DNA from: Prorocentrum cordatum
Lineage: Eukaryota > Sar > Dinophyceae > Prorocentrales > Prorocentraceae
Direction of reading: 5' to 3'
DNA: 64,000 bases
Assembly: GCA_963575745.1 (NCBI GenBank)
Contig: CAUYUJ010019281.1
Location: forward strand, 1,393,739 to 1,457,738
Part shown: one piece after another, positions 41,671-52,917 of the stretch
How positions within the stretch are numbered: position 1 is the stretch's first letter
How the letters are laid out: the number at the start of each line of letters is the position of its first letter
Notes under the pieces: model-generated
What the model saw: the letters and a program-made list of their open reading frames with translations, nothing else
Told to the model about the DNA's origin: nothing
The model's database searches: none
Translations under genes and position numbers: made by a program

Positions 41671-41879
41671 TAGAGCAGGGCGGCGGGAAGCTTGCTGAGG
41701 CACGAGGGCGTACACACCGCTCCTGGTCCCGGGGGGTGGGCCGGGCCTGGGCCAGGAAATGTGTACATAGATGTACCGTATTTATATAGACATACATGTA
41801 CAAACATGTGAATGTACATCTATATACACATAGAAAAACAGTTCTATCTATAGAGAGAGAAAGAGAAATAAACATAGAT

Positions 41880-42059
41880 GTATATATATATATATATGAT
41901 CGCGGGCTCCGGGTCCTCGGGCCCCCCCGCCCCCCCAAGATGGGCTGGGTCCCAGGATTCTCGGCCCCCCCCCCGGATGGGATGGGGGGTGGAGGAGGAG
42001 GAGGAGGAGGAGGAGGAGGAGGAGGAGGACGACGACGACGACGACGACCACGACGGCGA

Positions 42060-42114
<55 letters not shown>

Positions 42115-42127
42115 ACCGACACCGACA

Positions 42128-42189
<62 letters not shown>

Positions 42190-42215
42190 ATCGACGACGA
42201 CAACGACGACGACGT
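41880..42215 (+). repeat. Microsatellite cluster TA, GGA, GAC
   Basis: (TA)n at 41880-41896, GGA at 41992-42027, then ~190 bp of (GAC)n with 'atc' and 'acc' interruptions. Poly-Asp, poly-Thr, poly-Val and poly-Ser frames are artefacts. Confidence 0.95.
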
Positions 42216-42529
42216 CGATGGCACCACCAGCGGCGGCGACGACGTCGAGCACCGGAGCTGTCAACATGACGCCAATCCCAGCCACACGCCGCACCCACAC
42301 CGCACCCACAGGGGGGAGGGAGAGGGGGAGGAGGACCATGGCGTCACCCCGCACACACCTACAGCAACACACCACACCGACACCACATCCACGGGGGGGG
42401 GGAGCCACCAAGCCACGCCCACGCCCACAGGGGGGGCGGGGGGGCATCGCGCGGGGGGGGGGGCCCGATGGCATTAGCATTGGGGGGGGGCCCAAACCCT
42501 CGACCATATATGTGTCCCGTCGCCCCACA

Positions 42530-42721
42530 GAGCACCACTGGGCGTTCGTCTCGCACAGGGACAGCACGTCGAAGTCCCGCAGCGGCGGGCGCGCCTCCCC
42601 GGCCGCCTGCGCGCCCGCGGCGGGCCTCGCCCACAGCGCGCCGCCCGCGCGCCCGGCGGCGTGCGGGCCCTCGAAGGCCACGGGCCCGCCGTGGACCTCT
42701 GCGTAGAGGTCCGCGAAAGAC
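42530..42721 (-). CDS. Candidate exon, unknown protein
   Basis: Minus-strand frame SFADLYAEVHGGPVAFEG through FDVLSLCETNAQW has balanced, non-repetitive composition. It is preceded by a pyrimidine/A-rich stretch and an 'ag' acceptor (about 42722). The sequence turns into G-runs after 42530. It lies in the same orientation as the neighbouring candidate exons and may belong to the same gene. No domain recognised. Confidence 0.4.
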
Positions 42722-43037
42722 CTTCGGGGCGCTCGGAACGGCTGCGGGAGGCGACGGGTTCCGGCAGGTCGTCGGCCTTTTTTTTTGTTGAGAGGGGGGG
42801 GGGGAGCAAACAAGCAGGGGAGAAGGTCGTCAGCCTTTCTGCACCTCCGGGGACCGCTTGCGGCTCCCGTGTAGAAACGGAGCCGGGGTGGAAAAAACTC
42901 CACCAAGTGGACCCCAGAGGAGGGTCCTGGGGACCGATCTTGAGCGGAATCGCCCTTCTGCCCCCTTCTTGACAACTCTTCTCGGGGCAATCCAAGTCAA
43001 ACCCCTGGCCGCCTCCAGACGCGCAGGATGGGCGCTC

Positions 43038-43176
43038 AGAGACCGACAGCAGTTCCTGCTCATCCCGAGCAGGACCGGCTGTCGGCGTCGCCGCAGGCGC
43101 TGTGCACTTGAGACAGCAGGCCGCCTGCCCCACGGCGGCCCGCCGCTGGTCTGGGACAGCACTTGCTGTTGGGCTT
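43038..43176 (-). repeat. TIR family F relative without termini
   Basis: Reverse complement is similar to the interior of the element at 59658-59870: 'cccaacagcaagtgctgtcc', 'gggcaggcggcct', 'caggaactgctgtcgg'. The inverted ends present at 59.7 kb are absent here. Confidence 0.7.
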
Positions 43177-43189
43177 CGGCATCGGGGGG

Positions 43190-43280
43190 GAGGAGGCAGG
43201 AGGAGGAGGAAGGAGGAGGAGGAGGAGGAGGAGGAGGAGGAGGAGGAGGAGGAGGAGGAGGGAGGAGGAGGGGGGGGGGC
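43190..43280 (+). repeat. (GGA)n microsatellite
   Basis: About 60 bp pure GGA followed by a G-run. Confidence 0.95.
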
Positions 43281-43374
43281 ACAAATCATGGCACGGGACA
43301 GGTGCGCGGACGAGGGGGGGACATGACGCATCCACACGTACCCTAGTCATTAACCCCCCCTTGGCAGGAGAGCC

Positions 43375-43590
43375 CAAAATCGAAACGATGAGTCGGAGCG
43401 GCGATCGAAAGGAATCGGATCGGCGGAAGTCGACAGCCCAGTCGGGAGAAGTCGAAGCGGCGGAAACCGGCAGGCTATCAAGGGCCTCCTCCACTGAGAA
43501 GCCGAGATCCGAATCGGAATCCGAAGTCGAATCGCATCGGGATCCGAATCGATCGAAATCGAATCGAATCGAGCCGAAGAGGAGTGGAAA
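43375..43590 (+). repeat. Degenerate (GAATC/GAAGTC)n repeat
   Basis: Short tandem 'gaatcg' and 'gaagtcg' words. Similar to 63040-63215 ('gaagcggcgga.a.cggcag' shared). Confidence 0.65.
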
Positions 43591-43599
43591 CGAGCCCTG

Positions 43600-43795
43600 C
43601 CTCTTGGCCGCCCAGGAGGACCGGTCTGGGCCGCGCAGCACCCGGTCCTGCGCCCGCGAGCCCGCCCCGAGCACCTGCCCCAGGCAGCCGAACCACTCCG
43701 GCTCGCCCTGGCTCGCCGCGAAGGCCACCACCAGGAGGTCGCCCCCGTAGGCGGGCTGCGGCGAGCACAGCGGAGGGACGCCTTGAGCATCGCCG
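43600..43795 (-). CDS. Candidate exon, alpha/beta-hydrolase N-terminal part
   Basis: Minus-strand frame GVPPLCSPQPAYGGDLLVVA then FAASQGEPEWFGCLGQVL and RAQDRVLRGPDRSSW. The hydrophobic strand DLLVVAFAAS followed by 'PEWFG' and 'VLRGPDRSSW' resembles the start of the same hydrolase group as the elbow exon at 40.5-40.8 kb, where a 'LLVVF' strand precedes an 'RDxxxxW' motif (inference from remembered family pattern). 'cgcag' at about 43756-43760 could be the acceptor. Confidence 0.45.
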
Positions 43796-43874
43796 AACCG
43801 ATCCATGCCCATGTTTTTGGTGGTTTGGTTCCGTGGGGCCCCGGCCGCGGCAGTGGGGGTCTGGCACGCCCCCA

Positions 43875-44035
43875 CTGGCGCGGCCGGGGCCCCAGTGGCC
43901 GACTGAGCCCCCCAGGCGGGGACGCCTCCCCTCGGGCTTCGAGGGGCCTGTGCCCCCAACTGGGGCGGTGGGCCGGCGGGGCGGGAAAAAAATACCACGT
44001 CCGGGTGGGGGCGGGGATGAGGGGCAACGATAGGG
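43875..44035 (+). repeat. Divergent TIR family B relative
   Basis: 'ggggccccagtggccgac', 'cctcgggcttcgaggggcct' and 'cccccaactggggcggtg' parallel the interior of family B copies 1 and 2. The terminal TGAGTATCG is not preserved. Confidence 0.55.
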
Positions 44036-44263
44036 GGGGATAGGCACAGGGGGGGATGTATCGACCTGGAATCGGCGATACACCGTCGCTGGATCGGCGA
44101 TGGGGCCGCCGATTGTGAAGCCGCACCTTCCTGGGCGGGGTGGGCTGTCGGGTCCCCTGTCGGCGATCCGTGGGCGATGGGGGGTCGAGGCATTCCCCCC
44201 CCATGCCCATCCCCCCCCCTATCGTTGCCCCCGAGGGGACGGATTGAGACCGATACTGACGCC

Positions 44264-44480
44264 TGCGGGCCGCTTGAGCTGCGAGGCGGGCAGGAGCTTG
44301 GCGTAGAGCCTGGGCCAGGGCAGCATCCAGCCGGACGTGGCGCACGCCGGCAGGCAGGGAGGCGCCGGCTGCCCCGCCGCCTCGTGCGCGGCGGCGAGGC
44401 TGCAGACCTGGCTGGCGTCTATGCCGAAGGTCCGCAGGCTGCTGGGCACGTCCTGGAACAGGTCCTCCATTGTCGCCGCG
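44264..44480 (-). CDS. Candidate exon, unknown protein
   Basis: Minus-strand MEDLFQDVPSSLRTFGIDAS (ATG at 44470) continues through VCSLAAAHEAAGQPAPPCLP to LYAKLLPASQLKRPA. A 'cctcag' acceptor lies ten bases upstream of the ATG and a possible 'caggcgtcag' donor near 44264. It could be the first or an internal exon of the gene whose other pieces lie at 43.7 and 40.7 kb. No domain recognised. Confidence 0.4.
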
Positions 44481-44537
44481 CTGAGGGGATTGTCCTCGCA
44501 CCCGCCCCTGTTCTCTGACTCCCTGTCCCTATGGCTC

Positions 44538-44544
<7 letters not shown>

Positions 44545-44576
<32 letters not shown>

Positions 44577-44615
44577 ATTTGTTATGCGTATATATATATA
44601 TATATATATACTAGA
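44545..44615 (+). repeat. (CT)n and (TA)n microsatellites
   Basis: CT run 44545-44568, TA run 44588-44611, then an inverted 'cgcgcgcttcgcgcgcg'. Confidence 0.9.
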
Positions 44616-44660
44616 ACCATCGCGCGCGCTTCGCGCGCGCTGAAGTTCTAGCTGGGCTGG

Positions 44661-47040
44661 ATGGTCGAACTCTTAGGGCTTCCTGTTGGGCTTCCGGGAG
44701 CCCAGGGCTGGAAATGTTCGTTCGGCCCCCGACTGGACCGCTGGGCTCTTGAGGCCTCTTTGTGGCCTCCTGGATGCTGCTTGAGGCAGCTTGGGGGCCT
44801 CTTGGGGGCCTCTTGGGCTCTCTGGGGGGCCTCTTGGGCTCTCTTGGGGGCCTCTTGGGGCTTCCTCGGAGCATCCTGGACCGCTTTTAAAGTTGTCATG
44901 GGACCTTCTTGGCATGTCTTTGAGGGCCTCTTAGAAAGAGTTTTGAAGCCTTTTGGTTGCCGTCTTGGGGCCTCTTGGGGCCTCTTGGAGCCTCTGTTGG
45001 GCTTCTTGGGGGCCTCTTGGGGCCTCTGGGGGGCATCTCGGGGCTTCCCGGGGGCCTCTTGGGGCCTCTTGGGGGCATCTTGGGGCGGAGAGTTTGATTT
45101 TTCAGTTCGCGTTCCCTCTCTTGTGCACCTCTTGGGGCCTTCTTGGGACCCTCTTGCGCCGTCTTGGGCGGCTCTGGGGCCGTCTCGGGGCTCTCTTGGG
45201 CCGTCCTGGGGCCCTCTTGGGGGCCTCTTGGGGCCTCTTGGGGGCCTCTCGGTGCCTCTTGGGGGCTTCCCGGGGGCCTCGTGGGGCCTCTTGGGGGCAT
45301 CTTGGGGCGGAGAGCTTGATTTTTCAATTCGCGTTCCCTCTCTTGGGCCCCTCTTGGGGCCTTCTTGGGACCCTCTTGCGCCGTCTTGGGCGGCTCTGGG
45401 GCCGTCTCAGGGCTCTCTTGGGCCGTCTTGAAGCCTCCTGGGGGGCCCCTTGGCCCGTCTTGGAGCGGTTTGGGAGCCTCTTGGGCGGTGCTTTAGCGCC
45501 GGAAACACGAAACAGCGAGAATGTAAAAAAAATGAAAAAATGCAAATCAATGATTTTGCCCTCTCCGGGCGCTCTTGGGCGGCATCTCAAAGGCCTCTTG
45601 TGGCGTCTTGGGGGCCTCCGGGGCAGTTTAAAACGCATCGTGCGACCTCTTGGGGGCCTCTTGAGGGCATCCTGGGGGCCTCTTGGGGCCTTTGGGGGCC
45701 TCTTGGGGGCATCTTGAGGCGGAGAGCTTGATTTTTCAATTCGCGTTCCCTCTCTTGGGACCCTCTTGGGACCCTCTTGCGCCGTCTGGGGCGGCTCTGG
45801 GGCCGTCTCGGGGCTCTCTTGGGCCGTCTTGGAGCCTTCTTGGGGGCGTCTTGGCCCGTCTTGAAGCGGTTTGGGGAGCCTCTTGGGCGGTGCTTTAGCG
45901 TCGGAAACACAAAACAGCGAGAATGCAAAAGAAAAACATTGAAAAATGCAAATCAACGATTTTGCCCTCTCCGGAGCGCTCTTGGGCGGCATCTTAAAGG
46001 CCTCTTGGGGCGTCTTGGGGGCCTCCGCGGCAGTTTAAAACGCATCGTGCGACATCTTGGGGGCCTCGTGGGGCCTCTTGGGGGCTTCCTGGGTGCCTCT
46101 TGGGGGCATCTCGGGGTGGAGAGCTTGATGGGCGGCTCTGGGGCCGTCTCGGGGCTCTCTTGGGCCGTCTTGGGACCCTCTTGGGGGCCTCTTGGGCCGT
46201 CTTGGAACGGTTTGGGGAGTCTCTTGGGCGGTGCTTTAGCGCCGGAAACACGAAACAGCGAGAATGCAAAAAAAACATTGAAAAAATGCAAATCAACGAT
46301 TTTGCCCTCTCTGGGCGCTCTTGGGCACCATCTTACAGGCCTCTTGTTCGGGGATCTTCTGACCCGGGTCAATCCAGACCCGGGTCAGCAGGAAACCAAA
46401 AAACTGTAATGCAGGAACAAAAAAACTGCAACGCAGATCTTCGCAAACCCGGGTCAGCCAATACGCGCGGCCGCCCTGCGGCCACGAGCGGCTCCCTAAC
46501 CCGGGTCAGCCAGAGGGGGTCTTCGCAGGATCCTGCAGGATCCGGCGTCCTGGCTGACCCCCGTCTGCATTGACCCCCGTCTCGAGGCTCCCGACTTGTG
46601 GCGACGTAGGGGCCTCCGGGCCATTTTAAAACGCGTCGTGCGGCCTCTTGGGGGCCGTGTGGGGCCTCTTGGGGGCTTCCTGGGGGCCTCTCGGGGCGTC
46701 TTGGGGGTATCTTGGGGCGGAGAGCTTGATTTTTCAGTTCGCGTTCCCTCTCTTGGGCCCCTCTTGGGGCCTTCTTGGGACCCTCTTGCGCCGTCTTGGG
46801 CGTCTCTGGGGCCATCTCGGGGCTCTCTTGGGCCGTCTTGGGGGCCTTTTGGGGGCCTCTTGGGCCGTCTTGGAGCGGTTTTGGGAGCCTCTCGAGCGGT
46901 GCTTTAGTGCCGGAAACACGAAACAGCGAATGCAAAAAATAGTGGCAAAATCATAAAAATCAACCGTTTTGTCCTCTCGGAGCGCTCTTGGGCGGCATCT
47001 TAAAGGCCTCTCGGGGCGTCTTGGGGGCCTCCGGGCCAAT
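44661..47040 (-). repeat. Word-array repeat, subfamily 1
   Basis: 'CTTGGGGGCCTC' words organised in units of about 400 bp. Each unit has a 'cggagagcttgatttttca' block (starts 45086, 45308, 45720, 46117, 46718) and an AT-rich tail 'ggaaacacgaaacagcgaga'. The copy at 46117 has an internal deletion. All Gly/Leu/Ser/Trp-rich plus frames and Pro/Lys/Arg minus frames are translations of the repeat. Confidence 0.9.
46358..46590. other. Insert with repeated TGACCCGGGTCA palindromes
   Basis: About 230 bp breaking the word array. The 12-bp palindrome TGACCCGGGTCA occurs whole once and in partial form several times ('acccgggtca' at about 46371, 46379, 46450, 46499), followed by 'tgacccccgtct' twice. 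It may be a small transposon or a protein-binding array. No ORF. Confidence 0.6.
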
Positions 47041-47440
47041 TAAAACGTACCGTGCGTCGCCAAAGACCCCTGGACGGCGTCTTGGGGGTGTCTCGAGACC
47101 GTCTGGGGCCGCCGGGATTGCTGTCTGAGGGCTCCCCGGGGCGATTTTAGGCCTCCCAAAGGCGGGCCAGCGCGCCGGGCACCACGCGCGCGCTTCACGC
47201 ACTTTGATTCTAGCGTGTCGCAGACACAGGAATCGCTGTGCAAAAAAAATCTTTGGAGCTCGTCTCAGGCAAGTGAGGACTCCAGTGGCAACACCTGCTT
47301 GAGGCACCGCTGGGGACGGACCCTGTGTAGAGTGTGGAAAGTCGGACCAGCTCTCTGGTCGATCCTGTGAGGCGCGCCCTGGGGCTCTCTTGGGCCGCTT
47401 TGGGGGGCCCATTGGGGGGTTGTTTCGGAGCCTCTTTTGG
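47040..47440. other. Spacer between repeat subfamilies
   Basis: Mostly non-word sequence (47150-47390). No gene recognised. Confidence 0.4.
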
Positions 47441-48620
47441 TGTTTTTAAAAATCTTTTGGGGGCCTCTCGGGGCTTCCTGGGCGCTTCTTGGAACTTAAG
47501 TTTCCTGGGAGCCTCTTGGGCCAAAACGCTCGAATCTTCGGTTCCTCGTCCCCGTCTTGGGCGCCGACTCGGTAGTTTGGGCGCCTCGGGGGCCGTCTTG
47601 GCTCCCTCGTGGGCCGTCTTGGAGCCCTCTGGGGGGCATCCTCGACCGGCTTGGGTACCTCTTGGGCCGTCTTGGACGCAGTGGAAGCCCAAAAGACGAA
47701 CACGCCAAGAATATAAGTTGTCCTATAGGAAATCAACGGCTTTTGCTGATTGGGGCTCTATTGGGGTGCCCCTTGTGGCGTGTTCGGGGCCTCTTTGTGT
47801 GTTTTTGCGGGTCTCTTGGGGACCTCTTGGGGCTTCTTGGGCGCTTCTTGGAGCCTCATGGGGCCCTTTGGGGGCCTCTTGGGCCAAAACGCTTGCATTT
47901 TCGGTTCCTCGTCCCCGTCTTGGGCGCCGACTTGGGGCGTTGTTGAGCGGTTTGGGCGTCTCGTGGGCCTTCTTGGCCCCCTCGTGGGCCGTAGTGGAGC
48001 CCTCGTGGGGGCATCCTCGACCGTCTTGGGTGCCTCTTGGGCCGTCTTGGACGCAGTGGAAGCCCAAAAGGCGAACATGCCAAGAATATCAGTTTTCCTG
48101 TTGGAAATCGGCGATGTTTGCTTTTGGGGGGCTCTATTGGGGTGCCTGTTGGGAGCCTCCCAGGGGTCTGTTGGGGGCCTCTTGGGGCCTCTGGGGGGCC
48201 TCTTGGGGCCTATGGGGGGCCTTTGGGGGCCTCCTGGGAGCCTCTGGGGCCGAAAGCTCGGAATTTGAATATGGTCGTGCACCTCTGGGACCCCTCTGGG
48301 GCTCGTCCTCGGGCTCTCTTGGGCTGTTTTGGGGGCCTCTCGGGCCGTCTTGGTCCCCTCCCTCTTGGGGTCGTCTTGGAGCCCTCTTGGGAGCCTGTGG
48401 GGCAGTTTGGGGGGCCTCTCTTGGGCCGTCTTGGACGCAGTGGAAGCCCAAAAGGCGAACACGCCAAAAGTATCAGTTTTCCCATAGGAAATCTGCGATT
48501 GTTGCTTATTGGGGCTCTCTCGGGGTGCCTCTTGGGGCGTCTTCGAGGCCTTCGGGGGCCTTCTTGGCGTCATGAGAATCGTATTGAAAGGCGTCTGGAG
48601 CCATCGCTGCGGCCTCCTAG
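47440..48620 (-). repeat. Word-array repeat, subfamily 2
   Basis: Units of 376-383 bp, anchored by 'cttggacgcagtggaagccc' at 47671, 48047 and 48430. Each is followed by an AT-rich tail ('aaaaggcgaacatgccaaga') and 'ggggctctattggggtgcc'. Confidence 0.9.
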
Positions 48621-48719
48621 GGCCTCCCTGCAGCCTCGTGGGGCACTGTTGACCCTGGGTCGCCGAACCCCCGTAAAAACTCACGAAAAAAAACGCCTGG
48701 GCCCCGCATTTGCGATCGG

Positions 48720-48919
48720 GGCGCTGGCCGACCCGGTCCCCCGTTATATGTCTATGAATATGCATCTGTACATGCATTTGTATGTTTATATGTAAATGTA
48801 TATGTATATTATATGTATATGGATATGTATACGCATGTATATGTATGTGTAAATGTATGTGTATATGCATATGCATATGCATATGCATATGTATATGTAT
48901 ATGTATGTGTATATGTATG

Positions 48920-48953
<34 letters not shown>

Positions 48954-49036
48954 CATGTATATGTATATGTATATGTATGTGTATATGTATATGGTTATGT
49001 ATATGTATATGTATGTGCATATGCATATGTATATGC

Positions 49037-49081
<45 letters not shown>

Positions 49082-49375
49082 CGTATATGTATACGTGTAT
49101 GTATATGTGTATGTATGTGTATATGTATGTGTATATGTATATGGATATGCATATGTATATGTATATGTTTATGTATATGTATATGGATATGCATATGTAC
49201 ATGTATATGTATATGTATATGCATATGTATGTGTATATGTATACGTATATGTATATGTGTGTACATGTATATGTATACGTATATGTATATTATGTGTATG
49301 TGTATATGTATATGTATATGTCTATGGATATGTATATGTATGTACATATCTGTATATGAATAGATATATATATAT
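48720..49375 (+). repeat. (TATATG)n hexamer tract
   Basis: 650 bp of TATATG with single-base variants. Tyr-Val-Tyr, Ile-Cys and Met-Tyr frames in all registers are artefacts. Strongly alternating purine/pyrimidine and AT-rich, unlike its surroundings. Confidence 0.97.
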
Positions 49376-49700
49376 ACACACCAGACTGCATTGGCGCTGC
49401 GCGCAATGCACCTTGGTCGTTTGACTTCTGCACGCAAGCGGAATGCGTGCGTGCGTACATGCGCGCATGCATGTATACACGCGAACGTGCATGCACGTTC
49501 CGTATACATGTCTAGGTGCATACAATATACTTACATTGTTGTATGTGTGTATACATCGTACAACTGTACATATAAATAGATGTGTGAGGGTATGAGCATG
49601 CATATGCAACTCGTACGGGGCATCCTCGGGCATCTTCGCTGCATGCCACGAGACCCTCAACGACTGGGTCACAATGTGAAATGTCATGGGAGCAAAATCA
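49375..49700. other. Unassigned spacer
   Basis: Rich in 'catgcatg' and 'gtgcgtgcg' alternation (49440-49500). No gene. Confidence 0.4.
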
Positions 49701-49710
49701 ATGAATGCTG

Positions 49711-51960
49711 GCATTCGGAAACATCGTGGGGGTGTTTTCGGGGCCCTCGTGGGCCGTTTTGGCGCCTTCATGGGCCGTCCTGGGACCTTCTTGGGCCGTC
49801 TTGGGGAGCTTGGGCCCGCTGGAGCCCCCTTTGGAACCATCTTGGGCACTTCCGGGGACCTCCCATGGCCCTTTTGGGTCTGTGCTGGGAGCCCTTGGGG
49901 GGCCTCTTGGTTCCATTATGGGCTGTCTTGGGGCTCTCGTGGGCGATCGTGGGGCCCGCTCGGCCGTCTTGAAGCTTTCTAGGGGGCCTTTTGGAGCGTC
50001 TTGAGGCGATCTCGGGGGCTTTGAAACCGTCTTGAAAGCTGATGAAATCCGAAAGGCGAATATGCTAAAATTGTAAGTTTTACAAAGGGAATGGGACGAT
50101 TTTTGTGGTTTGAAGGCCCCTTGGAAAGCTTTTTGGGGTGCCTTGGGGGTCTTTATGTTGGCATTCGGAAACATCGTGGGGGTGTTTTCGGGGCCCTCGT
50201 GGGCCGTTTTGGCGCCTTCATGGGCCGTCCTGGGACCTTCTTGGGCCGTCTTGGGGAGCTTGGGCCCGCTGGAGCCCCCTTTGGACCCATCTTGGGCACT
50301 TCCGGGGGCCTCCCATGGCCCTTTTGGGTCTGTGCTGGGAGCCCTTGGGGGGCCTCTTGGTTCCATTATGGGCTGTCTTGGGGCTCTCGTGGGCGATCGT
50401 GGGGCCCGGCTCGGCCGTCTTGAAGCTTTCTGGGGAGGCGATCTCGCGGGCTTGGAAACCGTCTTGAAAGCTGATGAAATCCGAAAGGCGAATATGCTAA
50501 AATTGTAAGTTTTACGGAGGGAATGGGACGATTTTTGTGGTTTGAAGGCCCCTTGGAAAATGTTTTGGGGTGCCTTGGAGGTCTTTTGGGCCGTCCTAAC
50601 GCAATTGGAGTCCCTCTTGGAGCGCTCTTGTGCTGTCTGGGGCCTCCCTTGAGCCTTTCTGATGACCCCTCGGATCGCTCTGGGTCTGCTGGCAAGGCGT
50701 TTGTGGAGACCCAGAAAGCCGGGGCCCGGCTCGGCCGTCTTGAAACTTTCTACGGGGCCTTTTGGAGCGTATTGAGGCGATCTCGGGGGCTTTGAAACCG
50801 TTTTTAAAGCTGATGAAATCCGAAAGGCGAATATGCTAAAATTGTAAGTTTTACAAAGGGAATGGGACGATTTTTGTGGTTTGAAGGCCCCTTGGAAAGC
50901 TTTTTGGGGTGCCTTGGGGGTCTTTATGTTGGCATTCGGAAACATCGTGGGGGTGTTTTCGGGGCCCTCGTGGGCCGTTTTGGCGCCTTCATGGGCCGTC
51001 CTGGGACCTTCGTGGGCCGTCTTGGGGAGCTTGGGCCCGCTGGAGCCCCCTTTGGACCCATCTTGGGCACTTCCGGGGGCCTCCCATGGCCCTTTTGGGT
51101 CTGTGCTGGGAGCCCTTGGGGGGCCTCTTGGTTCCATTATGGGCTGTCTTGGGGCTCTCGTGGGCGATCGTGGGGCCCGGCTCGGCCGTCTTGAAGCTTT
51201 CTTGGGGGCCTTTTGGAGCGCTTTGAGGCGATCTCGCGGGCTTTGAAACCGTTTTGAAAGCTGATGAAATCCGACAGGCGAATAGGCTAAAATTGTAAGT
51301 TTTACGAAGGGAACGGGACGATTTTTGTAGTTTGAAGGCCCCTTGGAAAGCTTTTTGGGGTGCCTTGGGGGTCTTTATGTTGGCATTCGGAAACATCGTG
51401 GGGGTGTTTTCGGGGCCCTCGTGGGCCGTTTTGGCGCCTTTATGGGCCGTCCTGGGGCCTTCTTGGTCTTGGGGAGCTTGGGCCCGCTGGAGCCCCCTTG
51501 GACCCATCTTGGGCACTTCCGGGGACCTCCCATGGCCCTTTTGGGTCTGTGCTGGGAGCCCTTGGGGGGCCTCTTGGTTCCATTATGGGCTGTCTTGGGG
51601 CTCTCGTGGGCGATCGTGGGGCCCGGCTCGGCCGTCTTGAAACTTTCTAGGGGGCCTTTTGGAGCGTCTTGAGGCGATCTCGGGGGCTTTGAAACCGTCT
51701 TGAAAGCTGATGAAATCCGAAAGGCGAATACGCTAAAGTTGTAAGTTTTACGGAGGGAATGGGACGATGTTTGTGGTTTGAAGGCCCCTTGGGAAGCTTT
51801 TTGGGGTGCCTTGGGGGTCTTTTGGGCCGTCCTGACGCAATTGGAGTCCCTCTTGGAGCGCTCTTGTGCTGTCTGGGGCCTCCCTTGGGCCTTTCTGATG
51901 ACCCCTCGGATCGCTCTGGGTCTGCTGGCAAGGCGTTTGTGGAGACCCAGAAAGCCAGGT
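49711..51960 (-). repeat. Word-array repeat, subfamily 3, higher-order array
   Basis: Module A (~450 bp, starting 'gcattcggaaacatcgtggg') begins at 49711, 50161, 50932 and 51383. After the second and fourth A comes a ~320-bp module B ('gacgcaattggagtccctct', about 50590 and 51830). The whole is (A-A-B) twice, repeat length 1221 bp, with the second B ending the array at about 51958. AT-rich tail: 'gatgaaatccgaaaggcgaa'. Confidence 0.95.
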
Positions 51961-52079
51961 GACCTTTTCCAAGGACGTCCAAGGGAGCCCGAGAACCCCA
52001 GATCCTGGGGGTCCAGTTTTGGGGGGCGGGGGAGGGTTTTGCCCCCCCCCCCCCCGGGCTTGTAAAAATATAGGAAGAG

Positions 52080-52101
52080 GAATACTCTCTCTTTCTCTCC
52101 G

Positions 52102-52134
<33 letters not shown>

Positions 52135-52149
52135 TTCTCCCCCTCTCTC

Positions 52150-52181
<32 letters not shown>

Positions 52182-52190
52182 GGGGGGGAG
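52080..52190 (+). repeat. (CT)n microsatellite
   Basis: CT dinucleotides with T and C interruptions, followed by G8. Confidence 0.95.
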
Positions 52191-52309
52191 GCGAAGGGCA
52201 GCCTCTGGCACCCAGGGAGCAACCAGGCCTGGGCAGGGCAGCTGGCGGCAGCCCCCTGCTGCCAAACCGCACCAGCCCGCGCGCGGCATCAACGCCAGAA
52301 TATTTAGAG

Positions 52310-52355
52310 ACGAGGAGGAGGAGGAGGAGGAGGAGGAGGAGGAGGAGGAGGAGGA
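52310..52355 (+). repeat. (GGA)n microsatellite
   Basis: Pure run of about 45 bp. Confidence 0.95.
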
Positions 52356-52399
52356 GGGCGAGACATCAAGCATGGGCGGCCAGGCAAAAGGGGCAGGAA

Positions 52400-52640
52400 A
52401 GAGGGGGGCGGGGGCGGAGGCGGATGTCGTGGGAGTCAGCGTCGCGAAGTGGTCGTGGAGGGCGCGGCCATTGTGGTGCTGGTCGTGACGGTCGTCGCTG
52501 TTGCGGAGGCAGTGGTTATGGTCATGGGCATCGTGGTGTCGTCAAGGCGTTGGTCGTGGTGGTCGTGTTCGTGGCGGTCGTGGTGGAGGCGGTGGTGGTT
52601 GTGGTCGTGGTGGTGGGCGTCGTGGCGGTGGCGGCGTCGT

Positions 52641-52684
<44 letters not shown>

Positions 52685-52760
52685 TTTTCGCTGTCTCTCT
52701 CTCTCTCTCTCTCCCTCTCTCCCTATCTCTATCTCTCTCTCTCACACTCACACATGTTTA
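52400..52760 (+). repeat. GTGGTCGTGG-rich segment and second (CT)n
   Basis: 52440-52635 is a degenerate 'gtggtcgtg' repeat (Val/Gly/Arg frames). 52640-52745 is (CT)n. Confidence 0.85.
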
Positions 52761-52917
52761 TATCACAGGGGCGCTCCGTCGGAATGCAGGGAGAGGTGAG
52801 AATAGGCGAGGAATACGGGGGAGCGGACGACGACGATGGACAGCAGCGGGATAGGAAGAGGTCGAGAAAGGAAAAGCAGGAGCAGGAGAAGAGAAGGGGC
52901 CCTCAATAAGGGAAACG

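Noticed and set aside
48758-49521. 587-codon His-Ile/Tyr-Val frame
   Set aside because: (TATATG)n hexamer; all registers are open.
44661-51960. Many Gly/Leu/Trp-rich 'membrane-like' frames and Pro/Lys/Arg-rich minus-strand frames
   Set aside because: Translations of CTTGGGGGCCTC word arrays; the frames shift with word-length changes.
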